Origin: Rhodospirillaceae bacterium CCH5-H10
GTDB lineage: Bacteria > Pseudomonadota > Alphaproteobacteria > Reyranellales > Reyranellaceae
Length of the DNA: 9,885 nt
NCBI GenBank assembly: GCA_001557035.1
Contig: LSKJ01000345.1
Coordinates: forward strand, 1-9,885
Direction of reading: 5' to 3'
Position numbers and translations under genes: made by a program. Below the pieces are notes generated by a model. It saw only the letters and a list, made by a program, of their open reading frames with translations. It had not been told where the DNA came from and ran no database searches. This document shows positions 1-7,011 of the stretch, piece after piece. Each line of letters opens with the position of its first letter. The stretch's first letter is position 1.

Positions 1-95
1 CAGAAGACCTGCCGGCGATAGCGTCGCTCTTCCGATGGACGGGATGATCCAGCGGAACGGTCAACCGAGCGGTGACGCGCCGTGTGCGAACCGTT

Positions 96-101
96 GGGGA
101 G
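96..101 (+). promoter_or_regulatory. Ribosome binding site for the nitrilase-like gene
   Basis: GGGGAG ends 8 bases before a TTG codon at 110. No comparable purine-rich site precedes the in-frame ATG codons at 35 and 44. This site decides the start in favour of TTG 110, which also puts a twin-arginine signal peptide at the very N-terminus. The call rests on sequence only. Confidence 0.6.
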
Positions 102-109
102 ATCCGTCG

Positions 110-943
110 TTGACGCCGATCCGTCGAAACTTGCTGCAAGTCCTGGCCGGTGGCGTAGCCTTGTCCGCCGTGACCAACGCCACCGCCGCCTCGACCGCCA
201 CCATCGCGCTCCTCCATCTCGCGCCGCATCCCGGCGAGATCGCGGCCAACCGGCAGGCCATCGAACAGGCCGTGCGCCAGGCGGCCGCCAACGGCGCGCG
301 CCTGATCGTGACGCCGGAACTGGCGGTGAGCGGCTATGGCTTTCGCGACCTTATAGGCACCGGCTGGATCGCCGAGGGCCAGACCGAGTTGCTCGCCTGG
401 GCTGGCGCCCTCGCGCGCGAGACCGGCGCCACACTGGTGCTGGGCACGCCGGAAGCGACGCCCGACGCGCTGTACAACAGCATGGTGATCTTTGCGCCCG
501 ATGGTGCGGTGAGCGGCCGGCATCGCAAAATCAATGCGCTGCGTGTCGGCTCGGAATCCTGGTCGACGCCGGGCGATCGACCGACCGCGATCCCCATCGA
601 CGGTATCGGCCGCGTCGGCTTCTTCGTCTGCGCCGACATGTATTCGCAGCGCCTGGTCGACGAGACCGCAGCGCTTGGGGTCGACCTGCATCTTTCCTCG
701 GCCGCGTGGGCGCCGGGTCATCACGGGCCCAACGGCGAGTGGGAGCGCGCTTCATCGACCACCGGCCGGCCCGTGCTCGTCTGCAACCGCACCGGCCACG
801 ACGTGCTCGACTTCAACGCGGCCTGCTCTCTCGCCGCCGTCGACGGCACGGTCGCCTTCTCTCATGCGTCCCTCGAACCGCGGATCGCGCTGGTCGACTG
901 GACGCCCGACTCCCGGCGTCTCGCCGGCTGGCGCGTCCGATGA
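110..943 (+). CDS. Exported nitrilase-superfamily carbon-nitrogen hydrolase
   Basis: Member of the nitrilase (CN-hydrolase) superfamily, which hydrolyses amide or nitrile C-N bonds through a Glu-Lys-Cys triad. Counting from the TTG start (277 aa), the candidate triad is E70 (in TPELAVSGYGF), K140 (in GRHRKINAL) and C174 (in GFFVCADMY). The N-terminus has Arg-Arg at 5-6, then a hydrophobic stretch and an Ala-rich cleavage region near residue 27, which resembles a Tat signal peptide, so the enzyme probably acts in the periplasm. The start is TTG 110, chosen for its Shine-Dalgarno site; ATG 35 or 44 in the same frame would add about 25 or 22 residues. The stop overlaps the next start as ATGA, so it is probably translated with the binding protein and ABC importer that follow. 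Its substrate is unknown. Given the neighbours, a corrinoid or another imported chelate with amide side chains is possible. The family call is firm; the role is inference. Confidence 0.85.
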   Translation: MTPIRRNLLQVLAGGVALSAVTNATAASTATIALLHLAPHPGEIAANRQAIEQAVRQAAANGARLIVTPELAVSGYGFRDLIGTGWIAEGQTELLAWAGALARETGATLVLGTPEATPDALYNSMVIFAPDGAVSGRHRKINALRVGSESWSTPGDRPTAIPIDGIGRVGFFVCADMYSQRLVDETAALGVDLHLSSAAWAPGHHGPNGEWERASSTTGRPVLVCNRTGHDVLDFNAACSLAAVDGTVAFSHASLEPRIALVDWTPDSRRLAGWRVR

Positions 944-1761
944 CTCTCCGCTGTACACTGCTCGGTGTACTTTTCCTGATCTTCTCTGTCAGTGCAGTCA
1001 CCGCGCAGACACCGCAGCGCGTCGTGACGGTGAACCTCTGCCTCGACCAGATGGCGATGCGACTCGCCGCTCCGGGCCAGCTTGTCGGCGTGAGCTACCT
1101 CTCTCGCGATCCTCGCATCTCGGTGCTGGCGGATCGGGCCGCGTCCATTCCCACGGTGCGGGCGACTGTCGAATCCATCCTGACCCTGCGACCAGACCTC
1201 GTGATCTTCGACCGCGATTCGCACGCGACGCTGAAACGCCTGCTGCGCATCGCCGGCATCCGCATGCTCGAAGTGAAGTGGGGCGCCTCGATCGACGATG
1301 CCGAGAGCATCATCGAGCGCATGGCCATCGCGATGGGACGCGAGGAGGTGGGCAAGGGCCTGATCGCCGACATGCGCGAGCAGAAGCGCCAGCTCGCCTG
1401 GACCGGTGCGCCCGTCACCACGGCAATCATGCTTCAGGCCAATCGCGGCACCGCCGGGAAGGGCAGCCTGATGGACGAGCTGCTGCGTGTCGCCGGCTTC
1501 CGCAATCTCGCTGCCGAAATGGGCATCCCGGCCTATGGCCGCATCGCGCTCGAGGAGATGCTCGTCAATCAGCCGGGCCTGCTGGTCCTCGACGGTGCGG
1601 CCAATGCCAATCCCGCGCGCGCGACCGAGTTCGTCGACCATCACGCGCTGCTCGCCCTCGCGGGAAAGACCCGGCTCGTGTCCCTGCCGATCAAGTATTC
1701 GATCTGTGCCGGGCCGGAGAATTTCGAGGCGATCCGTCTGCTCGCGGCGGCGCGGCCGTGA
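940..1761 (+). CDS. Periplasmic binding protein of a BtuF-like ABC importer
   Basis: Soluble receptor that captures a metal chelate in the periplasm and delivers it to the membrane permease encoded next. The product is 273 aa. Residues 1-22 form a Sec-type signal peptide (hydrophobic run LLGVLFLIFSVSAV, then a VTA cleavage site before QT). The mature part has the two-lobe TroA/BtuF fold: the first lobe carries VESILTLRPDLVIF (78-90) and the second carries GSLMDELLRVAGFRNLAAE (175-193), followed by ALEEMLVNQPGLLVLDG. E78 and E205 or E206 lie where BtuF-type proteins have the glutamates that dock onto arginines of the permease (inference by position). The ATG at 940 overlaps the preceding stop, and the TGA at 1759-1761 overlaps the GTG of the permease. 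The ligand is not decided by sequence: cobalamin is favoured, but heme or siderophore receptors look alike. There is no lipobox cysteine, so it is probably a free periplasmic protein. Confidence 0.85.
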   Translation: MTLRCTLLGVLFLIFSVSAVTAQTPQRVVTVNLCLDQMAMRLAAPGQLVGVSYLSRDPRISVLADRAASIPTVRATVESILTLRPDLVIFDRDSHATLKRLLRIAGIRMLEVKWGASIDDAESIIERMAIAMGREEVGKGLIADMREQKRQLAWTGAPVTTAIMLQANRGTAGKGSLMDELLRVAGFRNLAAEMGIPAYGRIALEEMLVNQPGLLVLDGAANANPARATEFVDHHALLALAGKTRLVSLPIKYSICAGPENFEAIRLLAAARP

Positions 1762-2714
1762 ACCGCTGGCTCCTCCTGCTCGTCGCGGCGCTCTACCTGC
1801 TGTCGCTGGCCGTCGGTCCGGCCTGGTGGCCGTGGCGGCTGGGCAACGACGTCGGCTGGGCCATCGTCTGGGAACTGCGCGTGCCGCGCGCGACGCTCGG
1901 CCTTCTGATCGGCGGTGTGCTGGGCCTCAGCGGCGCGGTGCTGCAGGGCTGGCTGCGCAACCCGCTGGCCGAGCCGGGCGTGATTGGGGTTTCGGCCTGT
2001 GCCGGCTTCGCCGCGGTCTGCGCCTTCTACAGCGGTTTGGCCGCCGCCTTCGTCCTGGCCCTGCCGCTGGCCGGCATCGTCGGCGCCGGGATCGCCGTCG
2101 CCCTGCTGATGGGCGCGGTCCGGTCGGGCACCGGCACCGTCTCGCTGCTGCTGATGGGCGTCGCAATCAACGCCATCGCCGCCGCCCTGATCTCGCTGGT
2201 CCTGGCGATGTCGCCCAATCCCTTCGCCTACCAGGAGATCTCGCTCTGGCTCGCCGGCTCCATCGTCGACCGTGACCTGCGCTATCTCTTCATCGCCGCG
2301 CCCTTCATGATCCTGGGCGCAGTCATCGTGCTGGGCGCCGGACGCTGGCTCGATGCGCTGTCGCTGGGCGAGGACACCGCGCGCAGCCTCGGCGCCGACA
2401 CGAAGTCGCTGGGCCTCAGGCTCACATTGGGCGTCGGACTGATGGTCGGTGCCGCCACCTCGGTCGCCGGCGTCATCGGCTTCGTCGGCCTGATCGCGCC
2501 GCACCTCGTGCGGGCGCGGGTCGATTTCCGGCCCGGCGCGACCCTCGTGCCTTCAATGCTGGTCGGCGCCGCCCTGGTCCTGATCGCCGATATCGCCGTC
2601 CGCCTGCTGCCGACCGCCTACGAACTCCAGCTCGGCGTCTTCACCTCGCTTGTCGGTGCGCCGTTCCTGGTGCGTGCCGTGCGCAAGGCCCGTGCGGCCT
2701 GGCTCGCCGCATGA
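1758..2714 (+). CDS. FecCD/BtuC-family ABC importer permease
   Basis: Inner-membrane subunit of a type II ABC importer; two copies would form the channel for the chelate. The product is 318 aa, close to the usual length of about 330, and consists almost entirely of hydrophobic helices. Family landmarks are RVPR (41-44), SGAVLQGWLRNPLAEPGVIG (58-77), and GFVGLIAPHLVR (241-252), the cytoplasmic coupling segment that contacts the ATPase; the C-terminal region has LGVFTSLVGAPFLVR (292-306). Translation starts at GTG 1758, inside the stop of the binding-protein gene (GTGA), and ends by overlapping the ATPase start (ATGA). Both overlaps point to translational coupling. The fold and transport class are clear; whether it carries cobalamin, heme or a ferric siderophore is not. 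Confidence 0.92.
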   Translation: MNRWLLLLVAALYLLSLAVGPAWWPWRLGNDVGWAIVWELRVPRATLGLLIGGVLGLSGAVLQGWLRNPLAEPGVIGVSACAGFAAVCAFYSGLAAAFVLALPLAGIVGAGIAVALLMGAVRSGTGTVSLLLMGVAINAIAAALISLVLAMSPNPFAYQEISLWLAGSIVDRDLRYLFIAAPFMILGAVIVLGAGRWLDALSLGEDTARSLGADTKSLGLRLTLGVGLMVGAATSVAGVIGFVGLIAPHLVRARVDFRPGATLVPSMLVGAALVLIADIAVRLLPTAYELQLGVFTSLVGAPFLVRAVRKARAAWLAA

Positions 2715-3490
2715 GCGCCATCGCGGTTCGCGGATTGGTCAGCCGGCGGGGCGAGCGCGAAGTCCTGTCCGGTATCGACCTGGCCTTTGCGTCGGGCGAG
2801 GTCACGGCCATCGTCGGCCCCAACGGCGCGGGCAAGACGACCCTATTGCGCCATCTCGCCGGCCTCGATGCACCCACCGCCGGCCAGGTCGAGCTGGGCG
2901 GCGAGCCTCTCTCCAGCCTCGGCACCGCTATTCGCGGCCAGCGCATCGCCTACCTCGCGCAAGCTGCCTCGGCCTATTGGCCGCTGCGCGCGCACGACGT
3001 CGTGGCGCTCGGTCGATTGCCGCATGGCGCCGATCTCAGCCGGCCGGCCAAGGCTGCTGACGCCGCGGCCGTGCAGCATGCCTTGCAACGAGTCGATGGG
3101 GTGCGTCTCGCGCATCGCTCCATCGATACGCTTTCCCAAGGCGAGCGTGCCCGCATGATGATGGCCCGTGCCCTGGCGACCGAGGCCCCGGTCCTGCTGG
3201 CCGACGAGCCGGTCGCCAGCCTCGATCCCGCCTATGCGCTCGAAGCCATGGCGATCCTCCGCGGCGAAGCCGCGCGCGGCACCTGCGTGATCGTGGTGCT
3301 ACACGATCTCGGTCTCGCCGCCCGCTTCGCCGATCGGGTGGTCGTTCTGGCCAACACCAAGGTAGCCGCTGACGGCCCGCCCTCCACCGCCCTTGCGGCG
3401 AATGTCATAGATGCCGCCTACGGGGTCGGCTTCCGCCACATCCTGGTCGACGGGGTCATGCAGCCGGTCGCGTGGGAGCGGCGCGGCTGA
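2711..3490 (+). CDS. ABC importer ATPase (BtuD/FecE-like)
   Basis: Cytoplasmic ATP-hydrolysing subunit that powers the importer. All motifs of a working ABC ATPase are visible in its 259 aa: Walker A GPNGAGKTT (36-44), Q-loop glutamine Q84 in YLAQAAS, signature LSQGE (141-145), Walker B VLLADEP (161-167) with catalytic E166, D-loop ASLD (169-172) and switch histidine H198. Its size and the C-terminal tail fit the ferrichrome/B12 subgroup. The ATG overlaps the permease stop by four bases. It is the last gene of the plus-strand operon and converges on ku with a single base between the two stop codons, so transcription must stop in or beyond that junction. The ligand remains open, as for the partner genes. 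Confidence 0.93.
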   Translation: MSAIAVRGLVSRRGEREVLSGIDLAFASGEVTAIVGPNGAGKTTLLRHLAGLDAPTAGQVELGGEPLSSLGTAIRGQRIAYLAQAASAYWPLRAHDVVALGRLPHGADLSRPAKAADAAAVQHALQRVDGVRLAHRSIDTLSQGERARMMMARALATEAPVLLADEPVASLDPAYALEAMAILRGEAARGTCVIVVLHDLGLAARFADRVVVLANTKVAADGPPSTALAANVIDAAYGVGFRHILVDGVMQPVAWERRG

Positions 3491-3502
3491 CTCAAGCCGC
3501 GC
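3481..3502. terminator. Inverted repeat over the converging stop codons, possible bidirectional terminator
   Basis: A perfect 8-base inverted repeat (GCGCGGCT at 3481-3488 and AGCCGCGC at 3495-3502) with a 6-base loop spans the stop codon of the ATPase gene (3488-3490) and that of ku (3492-3494). It could fold into the same hairpin in either transcript. Only three T residues follow it on the plus strand and none on the minus strand, so it is a poor match to a classical intrinsic terminator. A role in 3'-end protection or in reducing read-through between converging genes is possible. In GC-rich DNA such a repeat could also arise from coding constraint. Confidence 0.4.
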
Positions 3503-4394
3503 GTTTGCGGGAGGCGGTCTTCCTGCGAGCCTTCTTCGCTTTCGGTTTCGCCGTCTTCCGTCCATGCGCTTCGAGGAAGCGGTCGGCCTTGTCGCGCGAG
3601 GGACCGCCACCGCCCTTGAGGCTCTTCTTCAGGGCCTCCATGAGATCGACGACCTTCTCCTCGTCTGCCTCCGGCGCTTCTGAAACGACGGGCTGGCCCT
3701 TCTTCTTCTTTGCGATCAGCTCGCGCAGCGCATCCTCGTAGCGATCCTTGAAGCGCGACGGATCGAACCTGGCGTCCTGCTGCTCGATGATCTTCTCCGC
3801 GATCTGCAGCATGCGGGCATCGGGCTTGGGCAGGCTGCGGTCGAATACCTGCGATGTCACGCGGATCTCGTCGTGGGTGCGCAGGGTCGTGAGCAGGATG
3901 CCCTTGTCGCGCGGCTCCAGCGCGCAGATGCGCTCGCGCTGGTGCATGACGACGCGGCCCAGAGCCACCTTCTTCTGCTTCGCCATCGCGGCCCGGATCA
4001 CCGAATAGGCTTCGATGCCGGTCTTGCCCGACGGCGCGAGATAATAGGGCTCGTCCCAGTAGATCCGGTCGATCTCCGAAGCATCGACGAATTCCTCGAT
4101 GTCGAGAATACGCGTCGATTCCAGCCGCACCGCGTCGAACTCCTCCTTGTCGAGCAGCACGTACTTGTTCTTGGAAACCGCGAAGCCCTTCACCAGATCG
4201 GCGCGATCGACGGGCTTGCCGGTGCCGGCATCGACCGTCTGCATGCGGATGCGGTTGTTGGTCTTCGGATTGATGAGATTGAAATGGATGTCGGCGCTGC
4301 GCTCGGTCGCGGTGTAGAGCGCGACGGGGCAGGTCACCAGCGAGAGCCGCAGGTGTCCTTCCCAGGTGGGACGCATTGCTTTCTGCTTGGCCAT
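3492..4394 (-). CDS. ku: Ku, DNA end-binding protein of bacterial NHEJ
   Basis: Bacterial Ku homodimers thread onto broken double-stranded DNA ends and recruit LigD for non-homologous end joining. The product is 300 aa, typical of the family. It opens with the hallmark RPTWEGHLRLSLVTCPVALY (8-27), and the ring-forming beta-barrel core runs to about residue 230. Conserved segments include YYLAPSGKTGIEAYSVI (117-133) and RVVMHQRERICALEPRDKGI (147-166). The tail (about 279-300) is very rich in Lys, Arg and Ala, as in Ku proteins that use a basic tail to hold DNA. The start ATG 4394 has GGAG 7 bases upstream, lying in the last codons of ligD, and the ligD stop is only 4 bases away. It is therefore the third gene of the katE-ligD-ku operon and probably shares its stress promoter. 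The identification is secure. Confidence 0.96.
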   Translation of the reverse strand: MAKQKAMRPTWEGHLRLSLVTCPVALYTATERSADIHFNLINPKTNNRIRMQTVDAGTGKPVDRADLVKGFAVSKNKYVLLDKEEFDAVRLESTRILDIEEFVDASEIDRIYWDEPYYLAPSGKTGIEAYSVIRAAMAKQKKVALGRVVMHQRERICALEPRDKGILLTTLRTHDEIRVTSQVFDRSLPKPDARMLQIAEKIIEQQDARFDPSRFKDRYEDALRELIAKKKKGQPVVSEAPEADEEKVVDLMEALKKSLKGGGGPSRDKADRFLEAHGRKTAKPKAKKARRKTASRKRAA

Positions 4395-4398
4395 GGCT

Positions 4399-7008
4399 CT
4401 ACTCCGACTTCACGAGCTTCTCGATGGCGGCGCGCAGGGGCTTCGCCGATTTCGCATAGTTCTTCCACGGCTTGTTGCGCTTCAGCAGCGCCGGCGCGGT
4501 GCGCACCGTGAACTTCATCGGGTCGAGACCGGCCTTCACCTGCGTCCATTCGATCGGCATCGACACGGTGGCGCCCGGACGTGCCCGCGAGGAAAGCGGC
4601 GCGACCGCAGTGGCGGTGCGGTCGTTGCGGAGATAGTCGAGGAAGATCCGGCCGGTCCGTTCAGCCTTCGACATTTTGATAACATAAAGTCCGGGCTCGT
4701 CCTCGGCGACGCGGCGGCAGATCTCTCGCGCAAAAGTCTTGGCGGTGTCCCAATCCGGGCTCTTCCTGTCATCGGTGAGCGGGACCACGACATGCAGGCC
4801 CTTGCCACCCGTCGTCTTGCAGAAGGGCACGAGCCCGAGCTTCTTCAGCCGCTTCGCGATCTCGCGCGCGCCAGCGACGACGGCCGCGAATTTGACGTCG
4901 GGCGCCGGATCGAGATCGAACACCAGCCGGCCCGGCAGCTCGGGATTGCCCGGCTGGCAGTTCCAGGGGTGCAGCTCCGTCCCGCCCATCTGCGCCACAG
5001 CGGCGAGTCCCTCGACGCGGTCGATCTGGAGATAGGGCTTCCGATCGCCTTTTACCTTCACCTCGTCGAGAAGGTTCGACGAGCCCGGCATCGAATGACG
5101 CTGGAAGAACTTCTGCCCGCCGTCGATCCCATCCGGCGTGCGCACGATGGAGCAGGGGCGGCCGGCGATATGGTCGATCATCCAGTCGCCCACGGCCTCA
5201 TAATATTCCGCCAGCTCGAGCTTGGTGACGGGCGGCTTCTCGTCCGGCCAGAGCGGCTTGTCGGGATGGGAGATCGACACGCCCATCACGATGGCTCGAT
5301 CCGATGTGGCGCGCGAAGGCTTGGCCATCTTCGTCTTCTCCGGATCCGCCGCGACTTCCGCCTCGACCTCTTCGGCGGGCTTGTCGCTGCGCAGCCCCTT
5401 GAAAGAAGCCTGCCGGATGTTGCCGGCGCCGGTCCAGCCGGCGAACTCGATCTCGGCCACCAGGTCGGGCTTTGCCCAATGCATGTTGGCTTCCTTCGGC
5501 GGGCTGGCGCCGGCCGCGAAGGGACTGGTCTTGCTCGCCACGGCGCGTAGCCTGGGCATCAGCGAGCGCATGACGCTCTCGCCGAAGCCGGTCCCGACGC
5601 GGCCGACATAGACCAGCTTGCGATCCTTGCCCTCGCCGCGATGAACCCCCGCGAGCAGCGAACGCAGGCGGCGGCCCTCGCTGGTCCAGCCACCGATGAT
5701 CACCTCATGCCCTGCCCGGCACTTGGCCTTGGTCCAGCTGTTGCCGTGGCCCGACTTGTAGGGCGCGTCCAGTTCCTTGGAGACGATGCCTTCGAGGTGC
5801 ATGCGGCAGGCCGATTGCAGCACGGCATCGCCGCCGGTCTCGAAATGATCGACATAGCGCAGGCCGGCATGCTTGCCCTTCATGCCGTCGAGCAACGTCT
5901 TCAGGCGCATCTTGCGTTCCGACAGCGGCAGCGGCCGCAGATCCTCGCCGTCGAGGAACAAAAGGTCGAAGGCAAAGAAGATCAGATCTTCCGACTTGTC
6001 GTTCGAGAGCGCGGCCTGCAGAGCGCCGAAGTCGGGCGCGCCGTGGCGGTCGAGCGCGACCGCCTCGCCGTCGAGAATGCAATCCGGCAGCGTCGCCGCC
6101 TGCTTCGCGATCGCCTCGAATTTCCGGGTCCAGTCGAGCCCCTTGCGCGTGCGCAACTGCGCCTCGCCGTCCTCGACGCGAAGCTGCAGCCTGTAGCCGT
6201 CGAACTTCACCTCGTGCGCCCAGCCCGCTCCGCCGGGCACGCGCTCGACCAGCTTGGCCAGTTGCGGCTCGACGAACTTCGGCATCGACGCGACCTTCTT
6301 CGACTTGGCCTTGCTCTTCGGCGCCGAAGCCGTGTCGCCACCATCCTTCTCGTTGCTCTGCCAGACCGCGCCCGCGCGGCGCTTCTTGCTTGTCATGAAC
6401 GGCTTGGGCGCCTTGCCGGTACCCAGCGCGATCTCCTTCAGCGTGCGACCCGAGGCGATCGACTTCGGATCCTTCAGGACCTTGTCGCCATCGCCCTCGT
6501 GGGCGGCGGCATCGCGATGCTTGATCAGCAGCCAGTTGGTGCGGCCACCGCGTTTGCCGCCCTTGCGGTCCCATTTCATGCGGACCAGGACCCAGCTTCC
6601 CTCCAGCCGTTCGCCGACAAGGCTGAACTTGAGGTCGCCGCGCTTGATCCCCTCGTGCGGATCGCCTTCGGGAATCCAGTACCCACGGTCCCAGAGCTGG
6701 ACCGTGCCGCCGCCGTACTGCCCTTCGGGGATCGTGCCTTCGAAGTCGCCGTAGTCGAGCGGATGGTCCTCGACCTCGACCGCCAGCCGCTTGACCGTGG
6801 GGTCGAGCGACGGGCCCTTGGTCACCGCCCAGGACTTGAATGTGCCGTCCAGTTCGAGGCGGAAGTCGTAATGCAGCCGCGTCGCGTCATGCCGCTGGAT
6901 GACGAAACGCAGCTGCTTCGACTTCGGGACGGCCGCCTTGCCCGACGGCTCATCCGTCTGGCTGAAGTCGCGCTTGGCGCGATAGGAGGCAAGGCTGTCC
7001 TTCCGCAT
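4399..7008 (-). CDS. ligD: LigD, multifunctional NHEJ DNA ligase (phosphoesterase-ligase-polymerase)
   Basis: Processes and seals double-strand breaks held by Ku. The protein is 869 aa with all three domains. Residues about 1-170 are the 3'-phosphoesterase, with H40, H46, D48 and H82 matching the metal and phosphate ligands known in Pseudomonas LigD. Residues about 245-545 are the ATP-dependent ligase: nucleotidyl lysine K268 in EVKFDGYR, motif IV EGIVSK (406-411) and motif V WTKAKC with K427 and K429. Residues about 575-869 are the primase-like polymerase, with catalytic aspartates D698 and D700 (VFDLDP) and D791 (FLDYLRN). A Lys/Ser/Ala-rich linker (about 205-245) separates the first two. 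The order is that of Pseudomonas, not of mycobacteria (polymerase first). Its ATG is 3 bases after the katE stop, with only a weak site (GGTGA) overlapping that stop, so translation probably depends on coupling to katE. Nothing suggests inactivation. Confidence 0.97.
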   Translation of the reverse strand: MRKDSLASYRAKRDFSQTDEPSGKAAVPKSKQLRFVIQRHDATRLHYDFRLELDGTFKSWAVTKGPSLDPTVKRLAVEVEDHPLDYGDFEGTIPEGQYGGGTVQLWDRGYWIPEGDPHEGIKRGDLKFSLVGERLEGSWVLVRMKWDRKGGKRGGRTNWLLIKHRDAAAHEGDGDKVLKDPKSIASGRTLKEIALGTGKAPKPFMTSKKRRAGAVWQSNEKDGGDTASAPKSKAKSKKVASMPKFVEPQLAKLVERVPGGAGWAHEVKFDGYRLQLRVEDGEAQLRTRKGLDWTRKFEAIAKQAATLPDCILDGEAVALDRHGAPDFGALQAALSNDKSEDLIFFAFDLLFLDGEDLRPLPLSERKMRLKTLLDGMKGKHAGLRYVDHFETGGDAVLQSACRMHLEGIVSKELDAPYKSGHGNSWTKAKCRAGHEVIIGGWTSEGRRLRSLLAGVHRGEGKDRKLVYVGRVGTGFGESVMRSLMPRLRAVASKTSPFAAGASPPKEANMHWAKPDLVAEIEFAGWTGAGNIRQASFKGLRSDKPAEEVEAEVAADPEKTKMAKPSRATSDRAIVMGVSISHPDKPLWPDEKPPVTKLELAEYYEAVGDWMIDHIAGRPCSIVRTPDGIDGGQKFFQRHSMPGSSNLLDEVKVKGDRKPYLQIDRVEGLAAVAQMGGTELHPWNCQPGNPELPGRLVFDLDPAPDVKFAAVVAGAREIAKRLKKLGLVPFCKTTGGKGLHVVVPLTDDRKSPDWDTAKTFAREICRRVAEDEPGLYVIKMSKAERTGRIFLDYLRNDRTATAVAPLSSRARPGATVSMPIEWTQVKAGLDPMKFTVRTAPALLKRNKPWKNYAKSAKPLRAAIEKLVKSE
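4402..4405 (-). promoter_or_regulatory. Ribosome binding site of ku inside the end of ligD
   Basis: On the minus strand GGAG lies 7 bases before the ku ATG and overlaps the last codons of ligD. This gives ku its own good site in addition to likely coupling with ligD translation. Confidence 0.6.
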
Positions 7009-7011
7009 GGA

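Noticed and set aside
3..45. Possible last 14 codons of an upstream plus-strand gene ending at TGA 43-45
   Set aside because: The frame is open to the window edge but is too short to show any family; a run this short can occur by chance in GC-rich DNA.
54..95. GGAAC at 54-58 with CGTT at 92-95 as a second EcfG promoter
   Set aside because: The spacer is 33 bases, about twice the required 16-17, and no CGTT is found at the right distance.
1..109. Cobalamin riboswitch ahead of the importer operon
   Set aside because: No B12-box-like sequence or recognisable conserved core is visible, and only 109 bases are available. One could lie further upstream, before an earlier gene of the operon.
82..939. 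N-terminal extension of the binding-protein frame back to base 82
   Set aside because: The upstream part is an Arg-rich shadow of the nitrilase-like gene. The real start is ATG 940, which begins a clear signal peptide and overlaps the preceding stop.
4366..5550. Plus-strand open frame of 394 codons opposite ligD
   Set aside because: Same shadow effect: antisense to the polymerase domain and part of the ligase domain of LigD, with no recognisable motif or ribosome site.
5894..5920. GGAAC and CGTT on the minus strand inside ligD
   Set aside because: The spacer is 18 bases rather than 16-17, and the site lies within the ligase-domain coding sequence with no gene start nearby downstream.
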